From: Gorillibacterium massiliense
GTDB taxonomy: Bacteria; Bacillota; Bacilli; Paenibacillales; NBRC-103111
Length of the DNA stretch: 59,201 bases
Assembly (NCBI RefSeq): GCF_000455485.1
Contig: NZ_CBQR020000164.1
Span: 1-59,201, forward strand
Direction: 5' to 3'
The position numbers and the translations under genes were made by a program. This document shows, in pieces, positions 40,400-48,421 of the stretch (the first letter of the stretch is position 1; each line of letters opens with the position of its first letter). The notes beneath the pieces were generated by a model. The model had not been told where the DNA came from and did no database searches. It saw nothing but the letters and a program-made list of their open reading frames with translations.

Positions 40400-41164
40400 A
40401 TGGAAACAAGTGCAAAAATCGCATTGGTAACCGGCGGCAGCCGCGGACTGGGACGCAATTCCGCACTGGCTTTGGCGAAAAAAGGGATAGACGTAATCGT
40501 TACTTACCATACCCAAAAGGAGCAGGCGGATGCGGTTGTTCGCGAGATCGAAAAGGCGGGCAGAAAGTCGGCGGCTTTACAGCTTGATGCCGGTTTGGTT
40601 GTTTCTTTCGATGGGTTTGCCGCGGCTTTGTCCGAATTGCTGAAGGATAAATGGGGCCGGGAACAGTTTGATTTTCTGGTCAACAACGCAGGATTTGGCG
40701 TTAAAGCTCCTATTGCGGAAACGACGGAAGAGATGTTCGACAGCCTGATGAATGTACATTTTAAGGGCGTTTTTTTCCTGACACAAAAGCTGCTGCCGCT
40801 CCTGACCGATAACGGAGGCATCGTTAACCTTTCTACAGGTTTGACCCGTTTTGCCTTGGAAGGAAGCGGAGCCTACGCCGCGATGAAGGGGGCCGTTGAA
40901 GTGCTGACGAAATATTTGGCGAAGGAACTAGGCGCAAGAGGCATACGAGTCAACGTCGTTGCGCCGGGAGCGATCGCCACCGATTTCGGCGGTGGTACGG
41001 TTCGGGACAATCCCCAGCTTAACGGATTCATCGGTTCGGTAACGGCTTTGGGCAGGGTCGGCGAACCCGATGATATCGGCGGTATCGTTGCAGCCTTGTG
41101 TACGCAGGAGATGGGATGGGTGAATGCTCAGCGAATTGAAGCTTCCGGCGGAATGTTTTTATAA
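40400..41164 (+). CDS. Short-chain dehydrogenase/reductase (SDR)
   Basis: This 254-aa classical SDR has the cofactor motif TGGSRGLGR, NNAGFG after it, the catalytic Ser in NLSTGLTRF and YxxxK as YAAMK. I prefer ATG 40400, because ATG 40388 directly abuts the AGAGGAG site. A C-terminal GGMFL ends the fold. It reduces or oxidises an unknown carbonyl or alcohol with NAD(P). It is transcribed from a MerR-type promoter divergent from merR, and a terminator follows. Confidence 0.88.
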   Translation: METSAKIALVTGGSRGLGRNSALALAKKGIDVIVTYHTQKEQADAVVREIEKAGRKSAALQLDAGLVVSFDGFAAALSELLKDKWGREQFDFLVNNAGFGVKAPIAETTEEMFDSLMNVHFKGVFFLTQKLLPLLTDNGGIVNLSTGLTRFALEGSGAYAAMKGAVEVLTKYLAKELGARGIRVNVVAPGAIATDFGGGTVRDNPQLNGFIGSVTALGRVGEPDDIGGIVAALCTQEMGWVNAQRIEASGGMFL

Positions 41165-41198
41165 ATAAAAAGTAGATTTCCTCTAGAGAAGAAACAAT

Positions 41199-41231
41199 AG
41201 GCGCTCCCGGATGTTCGGAAGCGTCTTTTTT
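41199..41231 (+). terminator. Terminator after SDR gene
   Basis: GGCGCTCCCG pairs with CGGAAGCGTC around GATGTT, then TTTTTT. Confidence 0.78.
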
Positions 41232-41343
41232 CGCTTGGATATCACAACTTTTCCAGAACAGGCATCGTCTATCTATCATATATTTATCTGCCGAATCCGA
41301 TAGAAGATAGGATAACAATGGTGAAATTTGGTGATTCGTTACA

Positions 41344-43290
41344 GTGATAGCAAGGAATAGGGTCGCATCTCTGTCAATCATATTAGGTATCATTCTCATG
41401 TATCTGATTTCGTTTATCATTCCCCATAACAAGACATTTCCCAATATGGGAGGGCTTGAAGCTAAACGGGGGGTGATGGAGGCAAGAGGGTGGGATTTCC
41501 ACCGGAAGGGAAATATTTTGCTGAATGGGGAGTGGGAATTTTACTGCGGGCAATTGCTGAGCCCCGAGGATTTTCGGAATGGCCATGCGCCTAAGCCTGC
41601 TTACATCCATGTTCCTGCTGCGTGGGTCAGCCGCATGGATGCGGACGAGCCGGCAGGGCACGGATATGCGACCTATCGCCTCATCCTGCATATTCAGCCA
41701 GATCCGGATATGTATGGCATGAAAATCACAAACATTCAAACGTCCAACCGGTTATATATCAATGGCGATCTTCTGGGAGAACGGGGAAAGCCGTCCACTA
41801 GCAAGGCGACTTACCAACCGACCAATCTTCCGTATACCACCTATTTTTCGGTAGACCAGGGGGATTTGGAGATCATCATACAGGTTGCTAATTATGACAA
41901 TTTTTCCCTTGGTATTATTAGTCCGCTCTATTTCGGGCTGCAGAACGATATCACTCAACTGCAAGCGGTCCGGTACGGGATGAACATGGTTCATTTTTTG
42001 ACGCTGTTTGTGTTTGCGATCTATCATCTCTTCATTTATTGCATCAAGAAGGCCCCTCGCGGTTATTTGCACGTCGGCCTGTTCTTCCTGTTCTTCTCCT
42101 TTGTGCTCATGCTCTGGGACGAAAAGCTTGTGATGCAGTTTTACCCGTCCATTCCATTCGGAATAACCGGTGTGCTGCAAAGCCTTTCTCTCATGCTGAC
42201 GGTTCCTTTCCTCGCCATGTTCATCCGCAGTCTGGACCATCAGCTTATGCCACGCTGGTTGTTTTGGATTGCCACCCGTCCTGCCATGGTGCTGGTAATC
42301 TGTGCGTTGGTTTTTTCATATGGCATCTATGTCAAAGTGGCCGTGCCGCTTTTTTGGCTCACCTACGTGACTTTCATTATATGCGTGCTATTTCGCGTCA
42401 CCCGATTATACAGGCATAAACTGCTGCTGAAGATACGGAAGAACGAGCTGCTGTTATTGTATGGTTCACTTTGCTCCTTGCTTCTGTTTCTAATCGGCGT
42501 CTATTTGCACAATTTTTCGATATTGCGTACGGATTTATTAGATTCGATCAGTTTTACGGCACTTATTGCTTTATTGGGCCTGACCCTCTCCGCCAACTTC
42601 TCCAATACATACGAGCAGAATGAAAAGCTTAGCGAACAGCTGATAAAACGGGAAATGAATTATTTGCAGGTGCAGATTAAACCGCATTTTTTGCATAACA
42701 CCATTGATACCGTTACATCCCTATGTCGTACCGACAATCAAAAAGCTGCGGAGCTGCTCACCGACTTCAGCCGATATTTGCGGCTCACCTTCGATACCAA
42801 TGAAGAGGAAAGCTATGTAACCGTAGAACGGGAACTGGAACTGGTAAAAGCCTATGCCGCCATCGAGCAAGCCCGTTTCGGCGAGGGCATATTCATCGGA
42901 TATGATGTCGATCCGGCGTTGTATTCGTATTGCATCCCCCCGTTGTGCATCCAACCTTTAGTGGAGAACGCCATTCGCCATGGGCTTGGGGGTAGAGAAG
43001 AAGGCGGGCGAATTTTTGTCGGCCTCTGCAAAGTTCAAGATCGGTTACAAATTATCGTTCGGGACGATGGAGTCGGTATTTCTCCTGAACGTTTATCCCA
43101 ATTGACCGGTTCCAAATGGACAGGCCCGGGAATCGGCATTCAAAATGTGCAAAGACGGATATCGACCTTACAAGATGCGGCACTTACAATTAAAAGTGGC
43201 AGTGAACAAGGTACGGAGGTTGTCATTACGCTTCCCCTGATCGCAAAAAGGGAAGGGGTCCCTGCTAAAACAGGCGATAACTGGTGGTAA
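41344..43290 (+). CDS. 7TMR-DISM sensor histidine kinase (LytS/YesM type), copy 1
   Basis: The predicted protein has 648 aa; the GTG at 41344 has GGTGATT upstream. A membrane helix (residues ~10-25) precedes an extracellular jelly-roll domain with LLNGEWEFY and IQTSNRLYINGD. Seven hydrophobic segments (about 210-420) follow, then the His_kinase domain with LQVQIKPHFLHNT (His448). HATPase motifs are PLVENAIRHGLGG (N-box) and DDGVGI plus GIGIQNV (G-boxes). It probably senses an external ligand and phosphorylates the response regulator encoded after copy 2. Copy 2 is a close paralogue next door, evidence of tandem duplication. Confidence 0.88.
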   Translation: MIARNRVASLSIILGIILMYLISFIIPHNKTFPNMGGLEAKRGVMEARGWDFHRKGNILLNGEWEFYCGQLLSPEDFRNGHAPKPAYIHVPAAWVSRMDADEPAGHGYATYRLILHIQPDPDMYGMKITNIQTSNRLYINGDLLGERGKPSTSKATYQPTNLPYTTYFSVDQGDLEIIIQVANYDNFSLGIISPLYFGLQNDITQLQAVRYGMNMVHFLTLFVFAIYHLFIYCIKKAPRGYLHVGLFFLFFSFVLMLWDEKLVMQFYPSIPFGITGVLQSLSLMLTVPFLAMFIRSLDHQLMPRWLFWIATRPAMVLVICALVFSYGIYVKVAVPLFWLTYVTFIICVLFRVTRLYRHKLLLKIRKNELLLLYGSLCSLLLFLIGVYLHNFSILRTDLLDSISFTALIALLGLTLSANFSNTYEQNEKLSEQLIKREMNYLQVQIKPHFLHNTIDTVTSLCRTDNQKAAELLTDFSRYLRLTFDTNEEESYVTVERELELVKAYAAIEQARFGEGIFIGYDVDPALYSYCIPPLCIQPLVENAIRHGLGGREEGGRIFVGLCKVQDRLQIIVRDDGVGISPERLSQLTGSKWTGPGIGIQNVQRRISTLQDAALTIKSGSEQGTEVVITLPLIAKREGVPAKTGDNWW

Positions 43291-43385
43291 GGATGACGGG
43301 ACTCATTCGGTTGTTATAATTGAATTGAGATTTGTGCAACAATCAATGTACTTGATTGAACTATTCGAGTTAGGAGATCGACTAC

Positions 43386-45308
43386 GTGGAAGCGCGCAAG
43401 AGAATCGTCATCATCTTGGGTATTCTGATTATCTATGGTTTGATTTTTATCGTTCCCCACTATAAGACGTTTCCGAAAATGGGGAATTTGCGCGCCGAAC
43501 AAGGTGTGATGGACGCCAGCAGTTGGGATTTCCACCAGAAAGGAAATCTCTTGCTGAACGGGGAGTGGGAGTTTTATCCGGACCAGATGCTTACCCCCGA
43601 GGATTTTCATAAAGGAAATCTCATGAATCCTGACTTCAAAAATGTGCCATCCACATGGAAAGGGCGCATGGCCTTGACCCATACAGACGCGCAAGGGTAT
43701 GCGACTTATCGTCTCATCCTGCATATTGCACCGGATTCGGAAACCTATGGCATCAAGACGACCAATATTCAAACGTCCAACCGGCTTTTTGTCGATGGAA
43801 AATTGCGCGGAGAAAGTGGAACCCCGTCGTCTCACGCCGTAAGCTATAAACCGGGCAATCTGCCGTATACCACCTATTTTTCCATCAAAGGTAGCGTTGT
43901 GGAAATTGTCGTTCAAGTGGCAAATTACGATACCCTGGACGGGGGAATTCTCAAACCGATCTACTTCGGCCTGCAAAACGATATCACCCGGGTTCAGTCC
44001 GATCGGTACAGCATGAATCTGGCCACCTTCTTTTTGCTGTCTGTGTTCGGCGCTTACCATCTAGCTATCTTTTTCATGAGGCGTACGATCCGCGGCTATC
44101 TGTATCTCGGACTATTCTTCCTGATTTTTTCTATGAACCTTTTACTTTGGGATGAAAAGATTTTGATTCGGGCATACCCAGACATTCCCTTTCATTTAGC
44201 CGTGATATTGCAAAGCCTCTCTATGTTTGCCGCTATTCCCTTTCTCGCATTATTTATCCGATCCTTGGAAGAGCAGCTTATGCCTGGTTGGATGGTCAAG
44301 CTCTTTCTCGTTCCAGTCCCGCTTCTCGTCATATGTTCTCTAATTTTTCCATTTTCCACATTCGTTTTCTTGGCACAACCGCTCCATTGGCTTATCTATT
44401 TAACTTTCATGTACAGTATGGTCGGTATTTTTTCCTTTCTGTTTTGGCGGAAAAAGAAGGTCATCTTACAACGTAACGAGTTGGTACTCTTAAATGCTTC
44501 GCTGATCTCGCTCTTGATGTTTTGGATCGGCGATTATTTGCACAACCTGTCCATCCTCCGCACGGATTTGGTTGATAAAATCAGCTTCACGGCGTTTATC
44601 GGCACGATGGTGTTAAGCCTCGCCATGACATTGGTCAACTCGTACAATCAGAAGAAACAGCTGAATGAGCGATTGATTAGGAAGGAAATGGACTTCCTTC
44701 AAGTCCAGATCAAACCGCATTTTTTATACAACACGATCAATACCGCCATTTCTCTTAGTTACACGGATAGCGATAAAGCAGCCGAGCTGTTGACGGACTT
44801 CAGCCGATTTTTGCGGCTTACCTTTGATACGAGTGAGGCAGACCGTTATGTTACCGTACAGCGGGAACTTGAGCTTGTACAAGCCTATGCCGCTATCGAA
44901 CAAGCCCGCTTCGGGGAACGGGTGCGCGTCGAATACATAGTCGATCCGGAACTGAACCAGATCCTGATACCGCCGCTGAGCATTCAGCCTTTAGTCGAAA
45001 ACGCGATCCGTCATGGATTAAGGGGCAAAGAAGAGGGAGGCTGCGTTGTTATTTCCGTTAATAAGGAGCAGAACATGCTGAAAATTACCATAAGCGACGA
45101 TGGTATCGGCATCCCGGAGGAGAAAATGACGCTGCTATCCGACTCTCGGAAAAGCTCAAGAGGAACTGGTATCGGCATCCAAAATGTTAGGAGACGGATA
45201 TTATCCCTTCGCGATGCCTCTTTGACCTTTTCTAGTAGAAACGGACACGGAACCGAGGTTGTGATGATACTTCCGCTTGAAGAAGAGATCCAGATTTTGA
45301 ATTCTTGA
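43386..45308 (+). CDS. 7TMR-DISM sensor histidine kinase (LytS/YesM type), copy 2
   Basis: The predicted protein has 640 aa; GTG 43386 follows AGGAG. It is collinear with copy 1: N-terminal helix, jelly-roll (LLNGEWEFYPDQ, IQTSNRLFVDGK), seven membrane segments, then LQVQIKPHFLYNTINT (His445). The catalytic motifs PLVENAIRHGLRG, DDGIGI and GIGIQNV are complete, so both copies look active. The jelly-roll differs more than the kinase core, suggesting a changed ligand. Its stop is 16 bp from the response-regulator gene, so it is the likelier direct partner; copy 1 lies 95 bp upstream. Confidence 0.88.
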   Translation: MEARKRIVIILGILIIYGLIFIVPHYKTFPKMGNLRAEQGVMDASSWDFHQKGNLLLNGEWEFYPDQMLTPEDFHKGNLMNPDFKNVPSTWKGRMALTHTDAQGYATYRLILHIAPDSETYGIKTTNIQTSNRLFVDGKLRGESGTPSSHAVSYKPGNLPYTTYFSIKGSVVEIVVQVANYDTLDGGILKPIYFGLQNDITRVQSDRYSMNLATFFLLSVFGAYHLAIFFMRRTIRGYLYLGLFFLIFSMNLLLWDEKILIRAYPDIPFHLAVILQSLSMFAAIPFLALFIRSLEEQLMPGWMVKLFLVPVPLLVICSLIFPFSTFVFLAQPLHWLIYLTFMYSMVGIFSFLFWRKKKVILQRNELVLLNASLISLLMFWIGDYLHNLSILRTDLVDKISFTAFIGTMVLSLAMTLVNSYNQKKQLNERLIRKEMDFLQVQIKPHFLYNTINTAISLSYTDSDKAAELLTDFSRFLRLTFDTSEADRYVTVQRELELVQAYAAIEQARFGERVRVEYIVDPELNQILIPPLSIQPLVENAIRHGLRGKEEGGCVVISVNKEQNMLKITISDDGIGIPEEKMTLLSDSRKSSRGTGIGIQNVRRRILSLRDASLTFSSRNGHGTEVVMILPLEEEIQILNS

Positions 45309-45324
45309 CTGCGAGGTTAGTGCG

Positions 45325-46467
45325 ATGCTGAAAGTGATGTTAATCGATGATGAAGCTCCGGCTCTGGAGCTCATGAAGCGGATGATGCTGAAACAGGGGG
45401 ATTTCCAGATTGTCGGAGAATTTACAAGCCCGATACGCGCTTGCGAGGAACTTGGAAATCTTCATCCTGATGTTGTTTTCCTAGACATTGAAATGCCCGG
45501 TATGGATGGTTTGGAGACGGCAAGAAGAATAAAGGCATACGACGAAGAAATACAGATTGTCTTTACAACCGCATATGACCAGTATGCCATTCAAGCTTTT
45601 CAGGTGGACGCCAGTCACTACTTGCTGAAGCCAGTGGGAATGAAACACATGGAAATTGTAGCGAAGAAGCTCTTGAAGATAAAATCAAAGCTATCAGGAT
45701 TGCAAGTAATTGAAAACCGATGCAAAGTGGTCATCTTCGACGAATTCCTCATCCAGGACAAGATGGGCGCCCCGCTGAAATGGGCTACTCGCAAAACGGA
45801 GGAGCTGTTTGCTTATTTTTTGTATCGACGTGGGCAGAGCGTTGACAAAAGAAAGCTTCAGGAGCTGCTCTGGTCCGATTTGGACCCCGTTAAGGCTCAG
45901 AATAATCTGTATAACGGTATATATAGGCTGAGGCAGGCGCTCCAAAAAGCTCAGATCAACCTCTCGATCGAGAACCACAATGATAACTATTATATGGTCA
46001 CAAATGAGATCGATTGTGATGTGTATGATTTTGCGGATTTTGTGGCTCAGAACGAAGAGGTGTCTGAGAACAACATTCAAGAGTTTGAGAGAATCTTCGC
46101 TTTATATAAGGGGAGTGTATTTGGCGATAAGGACTATTTTTGGAGTATAAGTTGGCGACAGGAAATGGCCGGAGGATATTTGCATCTTGCCAAAAAGCTG
46201 GTTCGTTATTATATGGAAAGGAACCAATCCAAGCAAGCTGAGGATAAAGTCCATAGGGTGCTTTCCCTTTATCCGCTGGAAGAGGAGTTTCATCAGCTAC
46301 TGCTTCTCATTTATCGGACAACGGGGGACCGTATCCGGTTCATACAGCACTATGAAACGCTGACAAGGTTACTAAAAGATGAACTGGATTTGCCGCCGAG
46401 TGAAGAAATCCGCATGCTTTATGAAGATTTTGTCAACTCGGATACGAGCAGTGCCTTCTTTCACTAA
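45325..46467 (+). CDS. Response regulator: REC + winged helix + BTAD (SARP-like)
   Basis: The predicted protein has 380 aa. Residues 1-120 form a receiver domain with DD at 8-9, phospho-acceptor Asp54 in VFLDIEMPGM and the conserved Lys in LLKPVG. Residues ~145-235 form an OmpR/SARP-type winged helix (KTEELFAYFLYRRGQSVDKR then NLYNGIYRLRQAL). Residues ~240-380 form a bacterial transcriptional activator domain of TPR-like helices. SARP-type activators bind heptamer direct repeats 11 bp apart just upstream of the -10 box, exactly what is seen before the adhesin gene 85 bp downstream. It is thus probably its activator. Confidence 0.86.
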   Translation: MLKVMLIDDEAPALELMKRMMLKQGDFQIVGEFTSPIRACEELGNLHPDVVFLDIEMPGMDGLETARRIKAYDEEIQIVFTTAYDQYAIQAFQVDASHYLLKPVGMKHMEIVAKKLLKIKSKLSGLQVIENRCKVVIFDEFLIQDKMGAPLKWATRKTEELFAYFLYRRGQSVDKRKLQELLWSDLDPVKAQNNLYNGIYRLRQALQKAQINLSIENHNDNYYMVTNEIDCDVYDFADFVAQNEEVSENNIQEFERIFALYKGSVFGDKDYFWSISWRQEMAGGYLHLAKKLVRYYMERNQSKQAEDKVHRVLSLYPLEEEFHQLLLLIYRTTGDRIRFIQHYETLTRLLKDELDLPPSEEIRMLYEDFVNSDTSSAFFH

Positions 46468-46470
46468 TTG

Positions 46471-46503
46471 TGTGAGAAGTTTGTGAGAATATCATGTTAC
46501 AAT
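46471..46503 (+). promoter_or_regulatory. SARP-type promoter of the adhesin gene
   Basis: TGTGAGA at 46471-46477 and again at 46482-46488, start-to-start 11 bp, followed 9 bp later by -10 TACAAT (46498-46503). The -35 position has no consensus, typical of activator-dependent promoters. It probably binds the REC-BTAD regulator encoded just upstream. Confidence 0.68.
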
Positions 46504-46552
46504 AATTGTTAGTTTATAAGAGATTCTACAATGGAAAGAGGGTACAAGTATT

Positions 46553-48418
46553 ATGCGTCTCAAAAATAAGCGGCGGAGAACGATCAGTATGGTTCTCATC
46601 ATGCTGCTGATTGTTACGAGCATTAATGGGATTTTTCCCGGAATCCTTCCTTGGGTTCATGCTGATGGCGTCAGACCACTGAGCGCTACTGAAGCATCGG
46701 TCACCATTGACAAGTTGCTGATTAACGGGAAGGAAGTTAAAGACAACACGCCCATTGGGGAGCCTATAGGGCAAACCTCGGATGTCTCGTTGTTTTATAA
46801 TTGGTCGATTGACGATTCCGTCGGAATTAACGATGGGGACTATATTGAAGTAGCAGTTCCAGACGGATTCAGAATCGGCAACGATGCCCACGGCGATCTG
46901 GTTAATGACGGCGATTCCGTTGGGATATGGACTCTTACGAAAAATACTCGAATGCTGCGACTGACCTTCAACGAGTTCGCCAAGACGGCGCTGCAGGTTC
47001 ATGGAACGGTACAGATCGATACTCGTTTCGAGCTGGCAACGATTCAAAGGACCAATCCGGTTTCATTTATTTTTCCTATCAGCGGTGCGGCGACCAAGAC
47101 CTTTACGATCAAATTCGCCCCGAACAATGTAAGTAAAGCGGTTGAGAAGTTTCCTGGCCAGCCGAACAAGACGATGAACGCTGACAAGATCAAGTGGACG
47201 GTGGACATCAACAAAACGTTGGCGACGGTTTCCAATGGAACGGTTACCGATACGTTTGATGCAAAGTTGAATCCCGATCCAAGTTCATTCCATCTTTATA
47301 AACTGGATGTAGATCTTGACGGCAACGTGTCACTGGGAACTGAAATCACTCCGCAGCCGGTGCCAGTCGTCAATGCGGCTACTAACCAGTTTACGGTGGA
47401 CCTCGGCAATCTGGACAGCGCCGTTCGCTTGGTTTATGACACGGCCATCACCGATCCAAGCAAGACCTCCTTCACCAACAAGGCGGACTTTAACGGTGCT
47501 TCTTCAACTGCTACCGCTGGGGTAACAAGAGGAAGCTCGCTGGAGAAAAAAGGTGCAGTGGATCGGGCGTTCAATCCGACCAAGATTACTTGGACTGTTT
47601 ATGCCAACAAAGCGGAGAGCAGTTTGACCGATGCAGTAATCACGGATACGCTCCCTACCGACTTAACCTTAAATACTGCCGATGTTTCCGTTTATGAATT
47701 GACATTGAATAACGATGGAAGTGTAAACACGGAAACACTTGTACCGCCGAATAGTCTTAATAGTCTTGATTTTACCAACCATGTGCTGACCGTAGGCTTG
47801 GGAACGACCAGCAAGGCGTACAAGATTGTTTACACCACGCCGATCGATGTCGCTTCTACTAAAAGCTCATTTAAAAATAGTGCTGAGATGTCCGATGGGG
47901 CGACAAAGGTAGGTAACGCTGCGGATACCGTCAGCTTTAAAATCGGAACTCCGCTGACTAAGAGTGGTGCGGCTTCTATTGACTATACCGATAAACATAT
48001 CAATTGGACGGTTGATGTGAATACGGGGCAGAAAAGTATTGTCGGAGCTCACCTGGTCGACACAATCGCGGCTGGACACAAGTTGGATACGAGCTCTGTA
48101 AAAATTTACCCGCTCACGTTCGACAATAACGGAAATCCAACGAAGGGTGCGGAAGTGACGAGTTCTTACACCGTTAACAAGACGGCTTCCTCTATTGATG
48201 TGGACTTTGGAAACATCACCAGCGCTTTCCGCATCGAATACACCACTACCATCACGGACGTAAACAAGAACAACGGAGCAGGTTTCGACAACTCCGTTAA
48301 CCTGAAAGGCACCGGCGCCGGGATTGGCACCGGCGGAGTTACGAAAAATTGGAACGTTAATCCGGGAATCGCCAACAGCGTTGACAAGACAACAACTGGC
48401 ATCGACTACAGTGCCTAG
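46553..48418 (+). CDS. LPXTG cell-wall adhesin, N-terminal part (gene interrupted by TAG at 48416)
   Basis: This part has 621 codons. Residues 1-38 form a signal peptide (RRRTISMVLIMLLIVTSIN, cleavage near VHA-DG). The rest is built of ~130-residue beta modules, each with a W-V-x-x-N opening (KWTVDINKT, TWTVYANKA, NWTVDVNTG) and a DT segment. These resemble collagen-binding or isopeptide adhesin domains. A TAG stop at 48416-48418 falls where other modules have Lys (compare TDKHINW with SA-stop-TMGW), and the same frame continues to 51325. I read it as a single 1590-codon gene broken by one AAG-to-TAG-type change. If translation stops, a secreted, unanchored fragment results. Confidence 0.78.
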   Translation: MRLKNKRRRTISMVLIMLLIVTSINGIFPGILPWVHADGVRPLSATEASVTIDKLLINGKEVKDNTPIGEPIGQTSDVSLFYNWSIDDSVGINDGDYIEVAVPDGFRIGNDAHGDLVNDGDSVGIWTLTKNTRMLRLTFNEFAKTALQVHGTVQIDTRFELATIQRTNPVSFIFPISGAATKTFTIKFAPNNVSKAVEKFPGQPNKTMNADKIKWTVDINKTLATVSNGTVTDTFDAKLNPDPSSFHLYKLDVDLDGNVSLGTEITPQPVPVVNAATNQFTVDLGNLDSAVRLVYDTAITDPSKTSFTNKADFNGASSTATAGVTRGSSLEKKGAVDRAFNPTKITWTVYANKAESSLTDAVITDTLPTDLTLNTADVSVYELTLNNDGSVNTETLVPPNSLNSLDFTNHVLTVGLGTTSKAYKIVYTTPIDVASTKSSFKNSAEMSDGATKVGNAADTVSFKIGTPLTKSGAASIDYTDKHINWTVDVNTGQKSIVGAHLVDTIAAGHKLDTSSVKIYPLTFDNNGNPTKGAEVTSSYTVNKTASSIDVDFGNITSAFRIEYTTTITDVNKNNGAGFDNSVNLKGTGAGIGTGGVTKNWNVNPGIANSVDKTTTGIDYSA

Positions 48419-48421
48419 ACC

